DNA of 64,000 nucleotides from the NCBI GenBank assembly GCA_019739215.1, contig JAHHDR010000004.1, positions 220,125 through 284,124 on the forward strand. The letters are read 5' to 3'. Each line of letters begins with the position of its first letter. Position 1 is the first letter of the stretch. The notes beneath the pieces were generated by a model, which saw only the letters and a program-made list of their open reading frames with translations, ran no database searches and was not told where the DNA came from. Below, piece by piece: positions 9,648 to 19,452 of this stretch. Source of the DNA: Rhizobium sp. Its GTDB lineage: Bacteria; Pseudomonadota; Alphaproteobacteria; Rhizobiales; Rhizobiaceae. Position numbers and translations under genes: made by a program.

Positions 9648-10811
9648 ATGTCCCTGAGCCTCACGCTGCCCACCCTGGACGGCCGCAGCGAGACCTATGC
9701 GCTGACCGGTACGCCGCATGTCGCGCCCGCCACGCGCCCGAGTTTCAACCGCATCGCCTACGCGGCCGCCCATGTCGTCTCGGATCCGATGCGGGACAGC
9801 GACCCCTGGAGCAGGCCGGCCATCGACTGGGACCGCACCATCGCCTATCGCCATCACCTCTGGTCGCTCGGCTTCCGGATCGCCGAGGCGATGGACACGT
9901 CCCAGCGCGGCATGGGCCTCGACTGGACAGGCGCGCAGGAACTGATCCGCCGGTCGATGGCGGCGTCACGCGGCGTCGACGGGGCGGACCTCGCCTGCGG
10001 CGCGGGCACCGATCAGCTCGATCCCGCCGCGGCGCGCGATCTCGACGACGTCGTCAGGGCCTATGAAACGCAGGTTGAATTCGTCGAATCCCAGGGCGGC
10101 CGCGTCATCCTCATGGCCAGCCGAGCGCTGGCCCGCGTCGCCCGCTCCGCCGACGATTACCGCGCTGTCTATCGCCGCCTGCTCGGCCAGGCCAGGGACA
10201 AGGTGATCCTCCACTGGCTGGGTGACATGTTCGACCCGCAATTGCGGGGCTATTGGGGCTCGGAGACATTCGGGGAAGCACTCGACACGGTGCTCGACAT
10301 CATCGGCGAGAACCGCGACAAGGTCGAAGGCATCAAAATTTCGCTGCTCGACAATGCCAGCGAGATCGAACTCCGCAACCGCCTGCCCGAGGGCGTGCTC
10401 TGCTATACCGGCGACGACTTCAACTATGCCGAACTCATCGAGGGTGACGGAAAGCGTCACAGCCATGCTCTTCTCGGCATTTTCGACGCCGTTTCCATCC
10501 CGGCCTCGCTGGCGCTGTCGGCGCTGGCTTCCGGCGACACCGCCCGCTTCCGCGCCATTATCGAACCGACCGTGCCGCTGTCGCGCCGCATCTTCGAGGC
10601 GCCCACCCAGTATTACAAGGCCGGCGTGGTGTTCCTGGCCTGGCTCAATGGCCACCAGGATCATTTCACGATGCCCGCAGGCATGCAGTCCGCGCGCGGT
10701 ATTCTTCACTATGCCGAGGTCTTCCGGCTGGCCGATCGCTCGGGTGTGCTGGCTCGGCCTGATCTGGCCCGTGCCCGCATGAGGCATCTGCTGGCCCTGT
10801 CGGGCATGTAA
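9648..10811 (+). CDS. DUF993 family protein (predicted aldolase-like TIM barrel)
   Basis: A 387-residue protein that I recognise as DUF993, a family related to the dihydrodipicolinate synthase/N-acetylneuraminate lyase fold. A Schiff-base lysine would fit VEGIKISLLDN, about residues 224-234, as in class I aldolases. The start at 9648 has a GGAGG ribosome-binding site 6 bases upstream. It is divergent from a LacI-headed operon encoding an oxidoreductase, CoA transferase, enoyl-CoA hydratase and aldehyde dehydrogenase, and shares an operator motif with it. A role as the carbon-carbon lyase of that catabolic pathway is inferred; the reaction is not established for the family. Confidence 0.8.
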   Translation: MSLSLTLPTLDGRSETYALTGTPHVAPATRPSFNRIAYAAAHVVSDPMRDSDPWSRPAIDWDRTIAYRHHLWSLGFRIAEAMDTSQRGMGLDWTGAQELIRRSMAASRGVDGADLACGAGTDQLDPAAARDLDDVVRAYETQVEFVESQGGRVILMASRALARVARSADDYRAVYRRLLGQARDKVILHWLGDMFDPQLRGYWGSETFGEALDTVLDIIGENRDKVEGIKISLLDNASEIELRNRLPEGVLCYTGDDFNYAELIEGDGKRHSHALLGIFDAVSIPASLALSALASGDTARFRAIIEPTVPLSRRIFEAPTQYYKAGVVFLAWLNGHQDHFTMPAGMQSARGILHYAEVFRLADRSGVLARPDLARARMRHLLALSGM

Positions 10812-10989
10812 GCATCGCGTCCGCGCGCATCCGTCTGACCATGATCCGCGCGCAGCCAGGTGTTTTGCCGCAGCGGCGCTTTAGCGCCTTGTCCTCCATA
10901 CGGCGCCATGCTTGACGGAACGCAATATCCAGGCGCCGGACCGTGTCGAGGGAAATGCCCGATCCAGCACGCAGCCCGGCCGAACCGAC

Positions 10990-11211
10990 ATGGAGACGAC
11001 CGTGAAGCTGTTCTATTCCATTCCCGTCCTTGGCCGCCTCGTCCAGGAAGCGGCCCACGGGCCGGCAAGCACCAAAGTGCTCTTCCTGGTCAACTGCGTC
11101 ATGCTCTGGCTGCTTGCCATCTTCCTCTTCGGATATCCGGCCATCATCGTGCCGGCCCTCGCCCTGGTGGCGATCGCCTTCTTCCTGCTGATCCTCATCA
11201 CCCGCGGGTGA
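10990..11211 (+). CDS. Small two-helix membrane protein of unknown function
   Basis: A 73-residue protein (METTVKLFYSIPVLG...) with an N-terminal amphipathic stretch and two hydrophobic segments, about residues 29-47 and 50-69, the second ending in ILITRG. I do not recognise a family. The ATG at 10990 is preferred; a frame open further upstream would add 26 polar residues without a clear ribosome-binding site. It is followed closely by a strong terminator shared with minE. The gene is plausible, given its membrane-protein composition and the terminator position, but a chance frame cannot be excluded. Confidence 0.6.
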   Translation: METTVKLFYSIPVLGRLVQEAAHGPASTKVLFLVNCVMLWLLAIFLFGYPAIIVPALALVAIAFFLLILITRG

Positions 11212-11232
11212 GGACCGGTATCGCACAAACAA

Positions 11233-11266
11233 AAAGACAGCCATCGCGGATCGCATGGCTGTCTTT
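11233..11266. terminator. Bidirectional intrinsic terminator
   Basis: AAAGACAGCCAT (11233-11244) pairs perfectly with ATGGCTGTCTTT (11255-11266), leaving a 10-base loop. A-rich sequence on the left (AAAAAG) and TTT on the right make it usable from both sides, ending the small rightward gene and the leftward minCDE operon. Confidence 0.85.
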
Positions 11267-11284
11267 CGTCGGAGCCATACGGCC

Positions 11285-11548
11285 TCAGGCGGCGTGGAGC
11301 GTCGAGTTCAAGGGAATTTCGACATCGATCTCGAGCAACGTCACGGTCTTGTCGCGATCGAGCTTGACCTGCACCTTGTCGGCATCGAGCTGGACATGCT
11401 TGGAGATCACGGCGAGGATCTCCTCGCGCAGGATCGCCACCAGATCGCTCTGGCCGATCGAGGAGCGTTCATGGGAGAGCAGAACCTGAAGCCGCTCGCG
11501 GGCGAGCGGCGCGGATTTCTGCCGCTTGAATAGATTCATTATGTTCAT
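11285..11548 (-). CDS. minE: Cell division topological specificity factor MinE
   Basis: An 87-residue MinE. The N-terminal region ([28 protein letters not shown]) matches the membrane-binding and MinD-activating part; the C-terminal half forms the dimerising topological domain ([15 protein letters not shown]). It stimulates the MinD ATPase and drives pole-to-pole oscillation so that FtsZ rings form at mid-cell. The start overlaps the minD stop codon (ATGA). It is the last gene of minC-minD-minE and ends just before a strong terminator. Confidence 0.97.
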   Translation of the reverse strand: MNIMNLFKRQKSAPLARERLQVLLSHERSSIGQSDLVAILREEILAVISKHVQLDADKVQVKLDRDKTVTLLEIDVEIPLNSTLHAA

Positions 11549-12360
11549 GCAGCCCTCCGTCCGAAAATCTTGCCGAACAGTCCCACCTTGTTGCCGGGGA
11601 TCGAGATCGGCACGTCTTCGCCAGCGAGACGCCGCGCGGCGTCGAAATAGGCCATGGCCGGGGCGCTGCGGCTGTCGGCGAGGGTCACCGGCGCGCCAAG
11701 GTTGGAGGCCTTCAACACTTCCATGCTTTCCGGGACGATGCCGAGGAGCGGTATCGACAGGATCTCCAGGACGTCGTCGACCTTGAGCATGTCGCCACGT
11801 TCGGCACGATTGCTGTCGTAGCGGGTCAGCAGCAGGTGCTTGTCCATGCGTTCGCCCATCTCCGCCTTCATCGTCTTGGAATCGAGCAGGCCGATGATGC
11901 GGTCGGAGTCGCGCACGGACGACACTTCCGGGTTGGTGACGATGACGGCCGTGTCGGCATGGCGCATGGCCAGCGTCGCGCCGCGTTCGATGCCCGCCGG
12001 GCTGTCGCAGATCACCCAGTCGAAATACTTCTTGAGTTCGCCGATCACCCACTCCACGCCCTCGGGAGTCAGGGCGTCCTTGTCGCGCGTCTGCGACGCC
12101 GGCAGCAGGAAGAGCGTTTCCAGCCGCTTGTCGCGGATCAGGGCCTGAGTCAATTTGGCATCGCCCTGGATGACATTGACGAGGTCATAGACCACGCGCC
12201 GTTCCGCGCCCATGATCAGATCGAGGTTGCGCAGGCCGACGTCGAAATCGACGAGCACGACCTTCTCGTTGCGCATTGCAAGGGCCGCGCCCAGAGCGGC
12301 GGTCGAGGTCGTCTTGCCGACGCCGCCCTTGCCAGATGTTACGACGACTACTTTCCCCAT
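11545..12360 (-). CDS. minD: Septum site-determining protein MinD (ParA-type ATPase)
   Basis: A 271-residue MinD. It begins [18 protein letters not shown], with the deviant Walker A lysines at Lys11 and Lys16, and ends with the short amphipathic membrane-targeting helix ([11 protein letters not shown]). It binds the membrane in its ATP form, recruits MinC to block FtsZ near the poles, and is released by MinE. The ATG at 12358-12360 is the conserved family start; the longer frame upstream is not conserved-looking. It lies 26 bases after minC and overlaps minE by 4 bases. Confidence 0.97.
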   Translation of the reverse strand: MGKVVVVTSGKGGVGKTTSTAALGAALAMRNEKVVLVDFDVGLRNLDLIMGAERRVVYDLVNVIQGDAKLTQALIRDKRLETLFLLPASQTRDKDALTPEGVEWVIGELKKYFDWVICDSPAGIERGATLAMRHADTAVIVTNPEVSSVRDSDRIIGLLDSKTMKAEMGERMDKHLLLTRYDSNRAERGDMLKVDDVLEILSIPLLGIVPESMEVLKASNLGAPVTLADSRSAPAMAYFDAARRLAGEDVPISIPGNKVGLFGKIFGRRAA

Positions 12361-12386
12361 CCTAGCCTCTCCGTTCGGTTGTATTG

Positions 12387-13157
12387 TCACATCAATCTCT
12401 GTGCTTTGATTTCGTCGCCGTCGAGCCACAGGTGGACCGACTGGCCCTGCAGGTCCGGCGACAGTTCGTCCGCGGTCGTGTAGATGCCATCGATCGACAG
12501 CAGTTCCGCCTCGAGTTTGCGGCAGAAGATGCGCGCCGACCCGTTGCCCAGCGAACCCGCCATGACCCGGCCGCGCAGCGCGCCATAGACATGGACAGAG
12601 CCGCCGGCGATTATCTCGGCACCCGATGCGACCGAACCGACAATCGTGACGTCGCCTTCCGGAAAGATCACCGACTGGCCGGAGCGAACCGGCTCGCGGA
12701 TGACGATCGACGGCATCACGGTAGAAGGCGCGACGGGCCTGACATCGGCGACCTGCACGATCGGCGTCTCCGACGATCTCGCGAGGGGCTCATCGTCGGC
12801 CGGCACGAGGGCGGTCTGGCGATTCGGAACATCGACATCGGCGGCCGGGCGGCCGCCCTTCATTGCGGGCGGCATCCCCGGCTCGATGAAGGAGGGCCGT
12901 GCGCCCTCCAGGCCCATGATGCGCACGTTGCGGCCCGCGAGTTCGCCGAGCAGCGCCTTGAGTTGCTTCTTGTCGATCTTGAGGTCGGTGATGTCGAGCA
13001 CCACCGGCCGCTCGAGGAAGAACCCCGCCGAACGCATGGCAAGGTCGTCAAGCTTGGCGATCCACTCGTCGAACGGAAGTTCCGGCGAGAGTACGACCGC
13101 AAGGAAGGAGCGACCCTTGATTCGGATCGAACGGGCGTCTGTTAGGGCTTCATTCAT
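12387..13157 (-). CDS. minC: Septum site-determining protein MinC
   Basis: A 256-residue MinC. The N-terminal domain (residues about 8-105: SIRIKGRSFLAVVLSP ... VVLDITDLKID) inhibits FtsZ assembly. A proline- and acid-rich linker (about 106-150) leads to the C-terminal beta-helix (GQSVIFPEGDVTIVGSVASGAEIIAGGSVHVYGALRGR motif region, about 158-200), which dimerises and binds MinD. It is the first gene of minCDE. The 247-base region upstream, shared with a divergent amino acid transporter operon, must hold its promoter. Confidence 0.96.
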   Translation of the reverse strand: MNEALTDARSIRIKGRSFLAVVLSPELPFDEWIAKLDDLAMRSAGFFLERPVVLDITDLKIDKKQLKALLGELAGRNVRIMGLEGARPSFIEPGMPPAMKGGRPAADVDVPNRQTALVPADDEPLARSSETPIVQVADVRPVAPSTVMPSIVIREPVRSGQSVIFPEGDVTIVGSVASGAEIIAGGSVHVYGALRGRVMAGSLGNGSARIFCRKLEAELLSIDGIYTTADELSPDLQGQSVHLWLDGDEIKAQRLM

Positions 13158-13404
13158 CTGTCTTAATCTTTGTTAACCAGAAGCTAGGCGGGCACGGTTA
13201 ACATTGTCTTAACAGGGCCTGCCTGCACGAGGCTGGATTGGCGCTGACTTTTCAGCATGAAAACGTGAGCGAACATTCCTTGAAACTATGATGGTCATTT
13301 CGACTATCTATTTGTGTAATGCATGCCCATGGCCGATCCTTCGTGCAGGGACCGGCCGCGCCTCCTCCCGAGCGGGCTCCCGTAAACCGACAAGGGGAAC
13401 GATC

Positions 13405-14190
13405 ATGCTGAAATCCATTCTTTCCTTCGCTGTGGCTGCCGGCCTCGCATTCGCGGCCACCTCGATACCGGCGCGCGCCGCTGCCGACGAACTCGAGACC
13501 GTCAAGTCGTCGGGCGAGTTCAGGTTCGCCAACAGCGGCGCCTATCCGCCCTTCAGCTTCGTCGACGAGAGCAACCAGGTCGTGGGTTTCGACGTCGATA
13601 TCGGCAATGAAATGGCCAAGCGCCTCGGCGTGAAGGGCGTCAATATCAGCACCGCCTGGGACGGCATCATCGCGGGGCTGCTCGCCGGAAAATACGATGC
13701 CGTCATCGGATCGATGACAATCACCGCCGAGCGCGAAAAGGCGGTGGACTTCGTCGGTCCCTATTACCGTTCCGGCCGCGGCATCTTCGTCGCCACGGAC
13801 TCGGCGATCAAGTCGCTGGACGAACTCAAGGACAAGACGATCGGCGTCACGCTGGGCGAGACCCACGAGAAGTGGGCCCGCGAGAAGGGCGGCTGGGAAA
13901 TCCGCACCTACAAGGGGCTGCCGGAACTCTTCCTGGAACTCAAGGCCGGCCGCGTCGATGCCATTGTCGTCGATGCGATCCCGGTGGCGATCGCCGTCAA
14001 GGATGCCGGCGAGAAGGTCCGCCAGCTCGAAACTCCGGAACTCGAGGGCGGCGACGTCAATATCGGCATCGCGATCCGCAAGAACAATCCGGAACTGAAA
14101 GCCGCCATGCAGAAGGCGCTTGACGACATGATGGCCGACGGCACCTATGAAGCGATCTCGAAGAAGTGGGTCGGTATGGATATCCGCTGA
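13405..14190 (+). CDS. Polar amino acid ABC transporter, periplasmic binding protein
   Basis: A 261-residue SBP family 3 protein. Residues 1-25 are a signal peptide (hydrophobic core LSFAVAAGLAFAAT, cleavage near ARA-AA). The mature part has the family signature GFDVDIGNEMAKRLG (about 58-72) and the SMTITAEREKAVDFVGPYY motif (about 108-126). It delivers a polar amino acid, or a related amine, to the two permeases encoded next. The start at 13405 follows AAGGGG. It is the first gene of a nine-gene rightward operon whose other members look like catabolic enzymes for the imported compound. Confidence 0.92.
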   Translation: MLKSILSFAVAAGLAFAATSIPARAAADELETVKSSGEFRFANSGAYPPFSFVDESNQVVGFDVDIGNEMAKRLGVKGVNISTAWDGIIAGLLAGKYDAVIGSMTITAEREKAVDFVGPYYRSGRGIFVATDSAIKSLDELKDKTIGVTLGETHEKWAREKGGWEIRTYKGLPELFLELKAGRVDAIVVDAIPVAIAVKDAGEKVRQLETPELEGGDVNIGIAIRKNNPELKAAMQKALDDMMADGTYEAISKKWVGMDIR

Positions 14191-14306
14191 TCCGCCGGGC
14201 CGGCGGGATCAAGGTCCCGCCAGCCTCACACTGCCGCATCGGCCGGCGCAAGCAGGTCTGCTGCGCGGCTTCCGTTGCGGAGCCATGATCGCCGGAGGTT
14301 CCCGCC

Positions 14307-14957
14307 ATGGACGTCGCCCTCATTGTCCGCGTCTTTCCGGCTTTCCTGCAGGCCGCGCTGACCACGGTCCAGATTTCCGTCATCTCGCTGGTCATCGGAT
14401 TGACGGTCGCAACCCTGGTCGCCGCGGCCCGCATGTCGGATTTCCGACCAGCCAGAGCCCTCGGTGCGGCCTATGTCAGCGTCTTCCGCGGCACGCCGGC
14501 GCTGATCCAGATCTTCCTGCTCTATTTCGGGGGCCCACAGGTCGGCATCAACCTTGAACCCTTTGCGGCGGGCGCCATCGCGCTCGGCCTCAACATCGCT
14601 GCCTATATGTCGGAATCGATCCGGGGCGCGATCCTGGCGGTCGATCGCGGCCAGATGGAAGCGGCCCGCTCCGTCGGCTTCGGGCGAGGCCAGTCGATGC
14701 GCTGGATCGTATTGCCACAGGCCGCGAAACTGATGATCCGCCCGCTCGGCGTCAACGCGGTGGCACTGGTCAAGGGCACCGCGCTGGTGGCGACGATCTC
14801 CGTGGTGGAACTCACCTACACGGCCCAGCGGCTGATCGGCTCGACCTACCGGCCCTTCGAGATCTTCGCGGTGACCGCCGTCCTCTACATGGTGATGGTC
14901 TACGGCCTGTCACTGTTGATCGACCGGCTCGACCGCGCCTATGCGGAGAAAGTGTAG
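14307..14957 (+). CDS. Polar amino acid ABC transporter permease (HisM/HisQ family)
   Basis: A 216-residue inner-membrane protein with about five transmembrane segments and the family EAA-type loop (EAARSVGFGRGQSMRWIVLPQA, about 118-139). VFRGTPALIQIFLLYFG is the classic N-terminal signature. It pairs with the permease encoded 2 bases downstream. A 116-base gap separates it from the binding-protein gene. Confidence 0.93.
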   Translation: MDVALIVRVFPAFLQAALTTVQISVISLVIGLTVATLVAAARMSDFRPARALGAAYVSVFRGTPALIQIFLLYFGGPQVGINLEPFAAGAIALGLNIAAYMSESIRGAILAVDRGQMEAARSVGFGRGQSMRWIVLPQAAKLMIRPLGVNAVALVKGTALVATISVVELTYTAQRLIGSTYRPFEIFAVTAVLYMVMVYGLSLLIDRLDRAYAEKV

Positions 14958-14959
14958 CC

Positions 14960-15619
14960 ATGCAGGGCCTCGATTTCAGCGTCGTTCCCGTCTACTGGCC
15001 GGTCATCGCACAGGGCGTGTGGTGGACTGTCCTCATTTCCGCGATCTCTGCCGTTCTCAGTGTCGTTTTCGGCGTGGTCTTCGCGTTGCTGACGCTCTAC
15101 GGCCCTGCGATCGTGCGCTATCCCCTGCGGTTCTTCATGTGGCTGTTCATGGGGACGCCGCTGCTGCTGCAGCTCTTCCTGATCTATTACGGCCTCGTAC
15201 AGATCGGCATCGACATCCCGGCGCTAGGTGCCGGCATTATCGGACTGAGCCTGCATTTCGCCGTCTATAATGCCGACATCTTCCGCGCCGGGATCGTGGC
15301 GCTTGACAAGGGTCAGGCGGAAGCGGCGCGCAGCATCGGTTTCGGTGAGTGGCAGACGCGGATCTATATCGTCGTACCCCAGGCGCTGCGCAACACGGTA
15401 CCGGCGGTCGGCAACATGATGATCGCGCTGCTCAAGGAATCCGCCGTCGTCTCGATGATCGGCATTGCCGAGCTCGTCCACAGCGCCCAACTCGCGATCA
15501 GCGAGACATACAGGCCGTTCGAGTTCTACATCACCGCCGCGGTGCTCTATTACCTGGTCAACCTGGTCCTCGAAGCTGTCCTTGGCCGGATCGAACGCAA
15601 GGTGGAACTGTCGCGATGA
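14960..15619 (+). CDS. Polar amino acid ABC transporter permease (HisM/HisQ family)
   Basis: A 219-residue second permease of the same importer. [16 protein letters not shown] (about 54-69) and the EAA-type loop ([22 protein letters not shown], about 115-136) are clear. The start lies 2 bases after the previous stop and the stop overlaps the ATPase start (ATGA), so translation is coupled across the transporter genes. Confidence 0.93.
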   Translation: MQGLDFSVVPVYWPVIAQGVWWTVLISAISAVLSVVFGVVFALLTLYGPAIVRYPLRFFMWLFMGTPLLLQLFLIYYGLVQIGIDIPALGAGIIGLSLHFAVYNADIFRAGIVALDKGQAEAARSIGFGEWQTRIYIVVPQALRNTVPAVGNMMIALLKESAVVSMIGIAELVHSAQLAISETYRPFEFYITAAVLYYLVNLVLEAVLGRIERKVELSR

Positions 15620-16416
15620 ACCATGCTCGATCAACGACTGAATACAGGCCATCGGCCGAGGCGCGGCCCATGATCCAAGTGAAAGGCGCACGCAAGACCT
15701 ATGGCGCGCTCGAAGTGCTCAAGGGCATCGACCTCAGCGTGTCACGCGGTCAGATCGTCGCCGTCATCGGTCCGAGCGGCTCCGGCAAGAGCACCCTGCT
15801 GCGCTCGATAAACCACCTGGAAACGCTTGATTCCGGCGAAGTCTGGCTGGACGGTGTGAAGGTGAACCAGACACTGCCGCACCGCGCCTTCGAGCGCCAT
15901 ATCAACCAGGTGCGCCAGCAGATGGGCATGGTGTTCCAGCACTTCAACCTGTTCCCGCATCTCAGCGTCAGCGACAATGTCACGATCGGGCCGATCAAGC
16001 TCAAGGGCATGGACAAGACGGCCGCGCGCGAGCTTGCCCGCTCGATGCTCGACAAGGTCGGGCTGTCGGACAAGATCGATGCCTTTCCGGCGCGGCTCTC
16101 GGGCGGCCAAAAACAGCGCGTGGCGATCGCCAGAGCGCTCGCGATGCAGCCCAAAGTCATGCTGTTCGACGAGGCAACCTCGGCGCTCGATCCCGAGCTC
16201 GTGGACGAGGTCAACCTGGTGATGAAGCAACTGGCCAGCGAGCACATGACGATGGTCATCGTCACCCACGAAATGCGCTTTGCGGCGGAGGTGTCCGACC
16301 GGGTGCTGTTCATGGCCGACGGCGCGGTTGTCGAGGAGGGTGCACCGGACCAGCTGTTCAGCAATCCGCGGCAGGAGCGGACACGTACCTTCCTCCGCAA
16401 ATATCTCAGTGCCTGA
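15616..16416 (+). CDS. Amino acid ABC transporter ATP-binding protein (HisP/GlnQ family)
   Basis: A 266-residue ATPase. It shows Walker [10 protein letters not shown] (about 52-60), a Q-loop ([11 protein letters not shown]), the signature LSGGQKQR, Walker [13 protein letters not shown] and the switch histidine in VTHEM. A 19-residue N-terminal extension precedes the usual start; MIQVKG at residue 19 is an alternative. The ATGA overlap with the permease stop favours 15616. It powers the importer encoded upstream. Confidence 0.94.
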   Translation: MNHARSTTEYRPSAEARPMIQVKGARKTYGALEVLKGIDLSVSRGQIVAVIGPSGSGKSTLLRSINHLETLDSGEVWLDGVKVNQTLPHRAFERHINQVRQQMGMVFQHFNLFPHLSVSDNVTIGPIKLKGMDKTAARELARSMLDKVGLSDKIDAFPARLSGGQKQRVAIARALAMQPKVMLFDEATSALDPELVDEVNLVMKQLASEHMTMVIVTHEMRFAAEVSDRVLFMADGAVVEEGAPDQLFSNPRQERTRTFLRKYLSA

Positions 16417-16432
16417 TCGAGGAGCATTGCTC

Positions 16433-18082
16433 ATGCCAAAGGCAACATTTCCCGATTTTGGCCTCACCGCGTCCGAGCGCCGCGAGGCGGTGCGCGGCCA
16501 TTATTACGAATATCCCGGCATGGATGGCGACCGCGGCGAGATCTGGTGCTACTCGGACCGCTTCTCCTATTTCCCCGGCGACGCGGTGACGCTCTTCATC
16601 TCCTCGACGGCATCAACCTGCGATATCGACATCGTCAGGGACGGGGGTGTCGAGACTGCCGCCACGACGATCGGGGGAGTTGCCACGAAATGGCAGCAAA
16701 GCCCCGACCAGTGTTCGGTCGAGGGCTGTGGCTGGCAGCCGACCCACAGCTTCACCATCCCCTCCGACTGGACGTCCGGCGCCTATCGGCTGACGCTGAA
16801 GGCGACCGGCAAGGACGGCGCGCCGATCGTCTCGCATCACCTCTTCATCCTCTGCCCGTCGCCGGGAGACAGGGCCGGCCGCCTCCTGCAGATCGCCGCG
16901 ACCGGCACCTGGACCGCCTACAACACCTGGGGCGGCTCGAACCATTATCAGGGCATCACCGGGCCGAACCGCGACAAATACGCCACCCGCGTCAGCACCC
17001 AGCGTCCCTGGTGGCGCGGCTTCGCGGTCCTGCCATCCGACGCGCCGCGCGTGCCGCTCGAAATCGAGACGCCGCCGGCCACCGCGCCGCGCTACCCGCA
17101 TATGGAATGGGCCTTCGCGACCGGCCATTCCAAGAAATATGCCTCGTCTGGATGGGCGAGCTATGACAGCCACTTCTTCCGCTGGGCCGAGCGCACTGGC
17201 TACGGCATCGACATCATTAGTCAGCACGAACTGCATTTCCGCCCCGAGATAACGGAAGGCTATGATTGCATCGTTTGCGTCGGCCATGACGAATACTGGA
17301 CCTGGGAGATGCGCGACACCGTCGATGCCTATCTCGAAGGCGGCGGTCACGCTGCCCGCTTCGCCGGCAACTTCATGTGGCAGACGCGGCTCGAGGACGA
17401 GGGCCGGACCCAGGTCTGCTACAAGTATCGCGCCCGCGCCGAGGACCCGATCTATCGCAATGGCGGCGACGTCACCCGCGCCACCAATTCCTGGGAAGCA
17501 CCCGAGATCGGCCGCCCGGGCGCCATGACCTTCGGGCTGAATGCCACCCGCGGCCTCTATGCCGGCTGGGGCGGCTGTGCCCCGCGTGGCGTGCGTGGTT
17601 TCCCGGTCTATCGCCCCGGTCACTGGGCCTTCGCTTGCACCGGCATTTATTATGGCGACCTGCTCGGCGGCGACGCACATGTCTTCGGCTATGAGGTCGA
17701 CGGCCTCGACTACGTGATCCGCAACGGCCTGCCGGAGCCCGGTGGAGAGGACGCCTACCCCGAGGGATTGCAGATCCTGGCACTCGGCATGACCTCACTG
17801 GTTGAGGAAAGCGCCGACATCGCCATTGAGGACCAGTTCCTCACCGACGAGGACGGACGCTTCGTCGCCGAAACCCTGTACGGTTCCCGCAGCGACGAGA
17901 ACCTCGAAAAGGTCAAGCGCGGCTGCGGCATGATCGTCAACTTCCCGAAGGGCAAGGGCGAGGTCTTCCATGTCGGCTCGACCGAATGGATCGCCGGCCT
18001 TATCAAGCAGGACGCGATGGTCGAGCGCGTCACCCGCAACATTCTCGACCGCTATCTCGCAACAACGGCAGACGGATCATGA
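16433..18082 (+). CDS. N,N-dimethylformamidase beta-subunit-like protein
   Basis: A 549-residue protein matching the large (beta) subunit domain of N,N-dimethylformamidase, an iron-dependent amidohydrolase. The N-terminal 140 residues look like a beta-sandwich (SDRFSYFPGDAVTLFISS). The C-terminal region has the class-I-glutamine-amidotransferase-like fold typical of the family (CIVCVGHDEYWTWEMRDTVD, about 279-298, and GGHAARFAGNFMWQTR). True dimethylformamidase large subunits are longer (over 700 residues) and need a small subunit; no small subunit is encoded here. It is probably an amidohydrolase acting on the substrate imported by the upstream ABC system. The start has GAGGAG upstream; the stop overlaps the aminotransferase start. 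Confidence 0.8.
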   Translation: MPKATFPDFGLTASERREAVRGHYYEYPGMDGDRGEIWCYSDRFSYFPGDAVTLFISSTASTCDIDIVRDGGVETAATTIGGVATKWQQSPDQCSVEGCGWQPTHSFTIPSDWTSGAYRLTLKATGKDGAPIVSHHLFILCPSPGDRAGRLLQIAATGTWTAYNTWGGSNHYQGITGPNRDKYATRVSTQRPWWRGFAVLPSDAPRVPLEIETPPATAPRYPHMEWAFATGHSKKYASSGWASYDSHFFRWAERTGYGIDIISQHELHFRPEITEGYDCIVCVGHDEYWTWEMRDTVDAYLEGGGHAARFAGNFMWQTRLEDEGRTQVCYKYRARAEDPIYRNGGDVTRATNSWEAPEIGRPGAMTFGLNATRGLYAGWGGCAPRGVRGFPVYRPGHWAFACTGIYYGDLLGGDAHVFGYEVDGLDYVIRNGLPEPGGEDAYPEGLQILALGMTSLVEESADIAIEDQFLTDEDGRFVAETLYGSRSDENLEKVKRGCGMIVNFPKGKGEVFHVGSTEWIAGLIKQDAMVERVTRNILDRYLATTADGS

Positions 18083-19443
18083 GCATGCAAACCACCGCCG
18101 AACCATCGGCATCACATCTCTTCTACCAGTCCCGTCTGCGTCGTCCTGTCGGCACCCATGCCGAGGGAATCTACATCTGGGACGAGAATGGCCGCCGGGT
18201 GATCGACGGGTCAAGCGGCGCGATGGTCGTCAATATCGGCCACTCCAACCGCAATGTCCTCGACGCCATGAAGCGGCAGATGGACAAGGCCACCTTCCTT
18301 TACCGCCTGCATTTCGAGAACCAGCCGGCCGAAGACCTCGCCCGCCGTCTCGCGGGTCGCATGCCCGAGGGACTCGACAAGGTTTTCTTTGTTTCGGGCG
18401 GCTCCGAGGCGGTGGAATCAGCTCTGAAGCTCGCCCGCCAATGGGCACTGGCAACGGATCAGGGCCAGCGCTGGAAGGTCATCTCACGCTTTCCGTCCTA
18501 TCACGGCTCGACCCTCGGCGCGCTGGCCGTCACCGGCTATGACGCACTCAAGAAGCCGTTCCTGCCGATGCTGCAGGACATGCCCCATATCAAGGCCCCG
18601 ACCGCCTATCTTGACCGCGACAATTTCTCGATGGAAGAGCGCGGCATCCGCTATGCCGACCTGCTCGAGGAGAAGATCCAGTCCGAAGGCCCCGACAGCG
18701 TGCTCGCCTTCATCATGGAGCCGATCGGCGGCGCCTCGACCGGGGCGCTGGTCGCGCCGGACAGCTACTATCCACGCATCCGCGAGATCTGCGACAAATA
18801 TGGCATCCTGCTGATCCACGACGAAGTGATGAGCGGGGCGGGCCGCACCGGAAAATATCTCGGTGGCGACCACTGGAACTGCCGCCCCGACATCATCGCG
18901 CTCTCGAAGGGCCTCGGCGCCGGCTACTGCCCGCTCGGCGCGATGATCGCGCATAACAGGCTGGTCCAGCCGGTGCTCGACAAGGGCGGCTTCGCCCATG
19001 GCTACACCTATGCAGGCAATCCGCTGGCCTGCGCCGCCGGCCTCGCCGTGCTGGAGGAGATCGAGAACCAGAACCTGCTGGAAAACGCGACGACCGTCGG
19101 CGCCCTCATCAAGTCCGAGCTGGAGGGCCTCGCCGACCGCTATCCCTTCATCGGCGATGTCAGGGGCAAGGGCATGCTGCTCGCCGCCGAATTCGTCTCG
19201 GACCGCGAGACGATGGCGCCGTTGCCGAAGCATCTCGAAGCCCATGCCCGCGTCGTCGATATCGCCTATGAGCGTGGCTTGGTCATCTATTCGCGCCGCA
19301 CCCGTGGCGGCGTCGAGGGCGACCATTTCCTCGTCTGCCCGCCGATGATCACCACGCCGGAACAGGTCGGCGAGATCATGCATATTCTCGACGGCACGCT
19401 TGAACAACTTGCGACCGAACTCAAACTCCCCATGCGCGGCTGA
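18079..19443 (+). CDS. Class III (omega) aminotransferase, PLP-dependent
   Basis: A 454-residue fold-type I PLP enzyme. The glycine-rich SGGSEAVESALKLAR segment (about 106-120), the cofactor aspartate in LLIHDEVMSG (Asp248) and the PLP lysine in ALSKGLGAGY (Lys277) are all present. Enzymes of this subgroup transfer a terminal or beta amino group to pyruvate or 2-oxoglutarate. With a BKACE enzyme encoded next, a beta-amino acid giving a beta-keto acid is an attractive reading. The start overlaps the preceding stop (ATGA). Confidence 0.9.
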   Translation: MSMQTTAEPSASHLFYQSRLRRPVGTHAEGIYIWDENGRRVIDGSSGAMVVNIGHSNRNVLDAMKRQMDKATFLYRLHFENQPAEDLARRLAGRMPEGLDKVFFVSGGSEAVESALKLARQWALATDQGQRWKVISRFPSYHGSTLGALAVTGYDALKKPFLPMLQDMPHIKAPTAYLDRDNFSMEERGIRYADLLEEKIQSEGPDSVLAFIMEPIGGASTGALVAPDSYYPRIREICDKYGILLIHDEVMSGAGRTGKYLGGDHWNCRPDIIALSKGLGAGYCPLGAMIAHNRLVQPVLDKGGFAHGYTYAGNPLACAAGLAVLEEIENQNLLENATTVGALIKSELEGLADRYPFIGDVRGKGMLLAAEFVSDRETMAPLPKHLEAHARVVDIAYERGLVIYSRRTRGGVEGDHFLVCPPMITTPEQVGEIMHILDGTLEQLATELKLPMRG

Positions 19444-19452
19444 GGCAATCAG

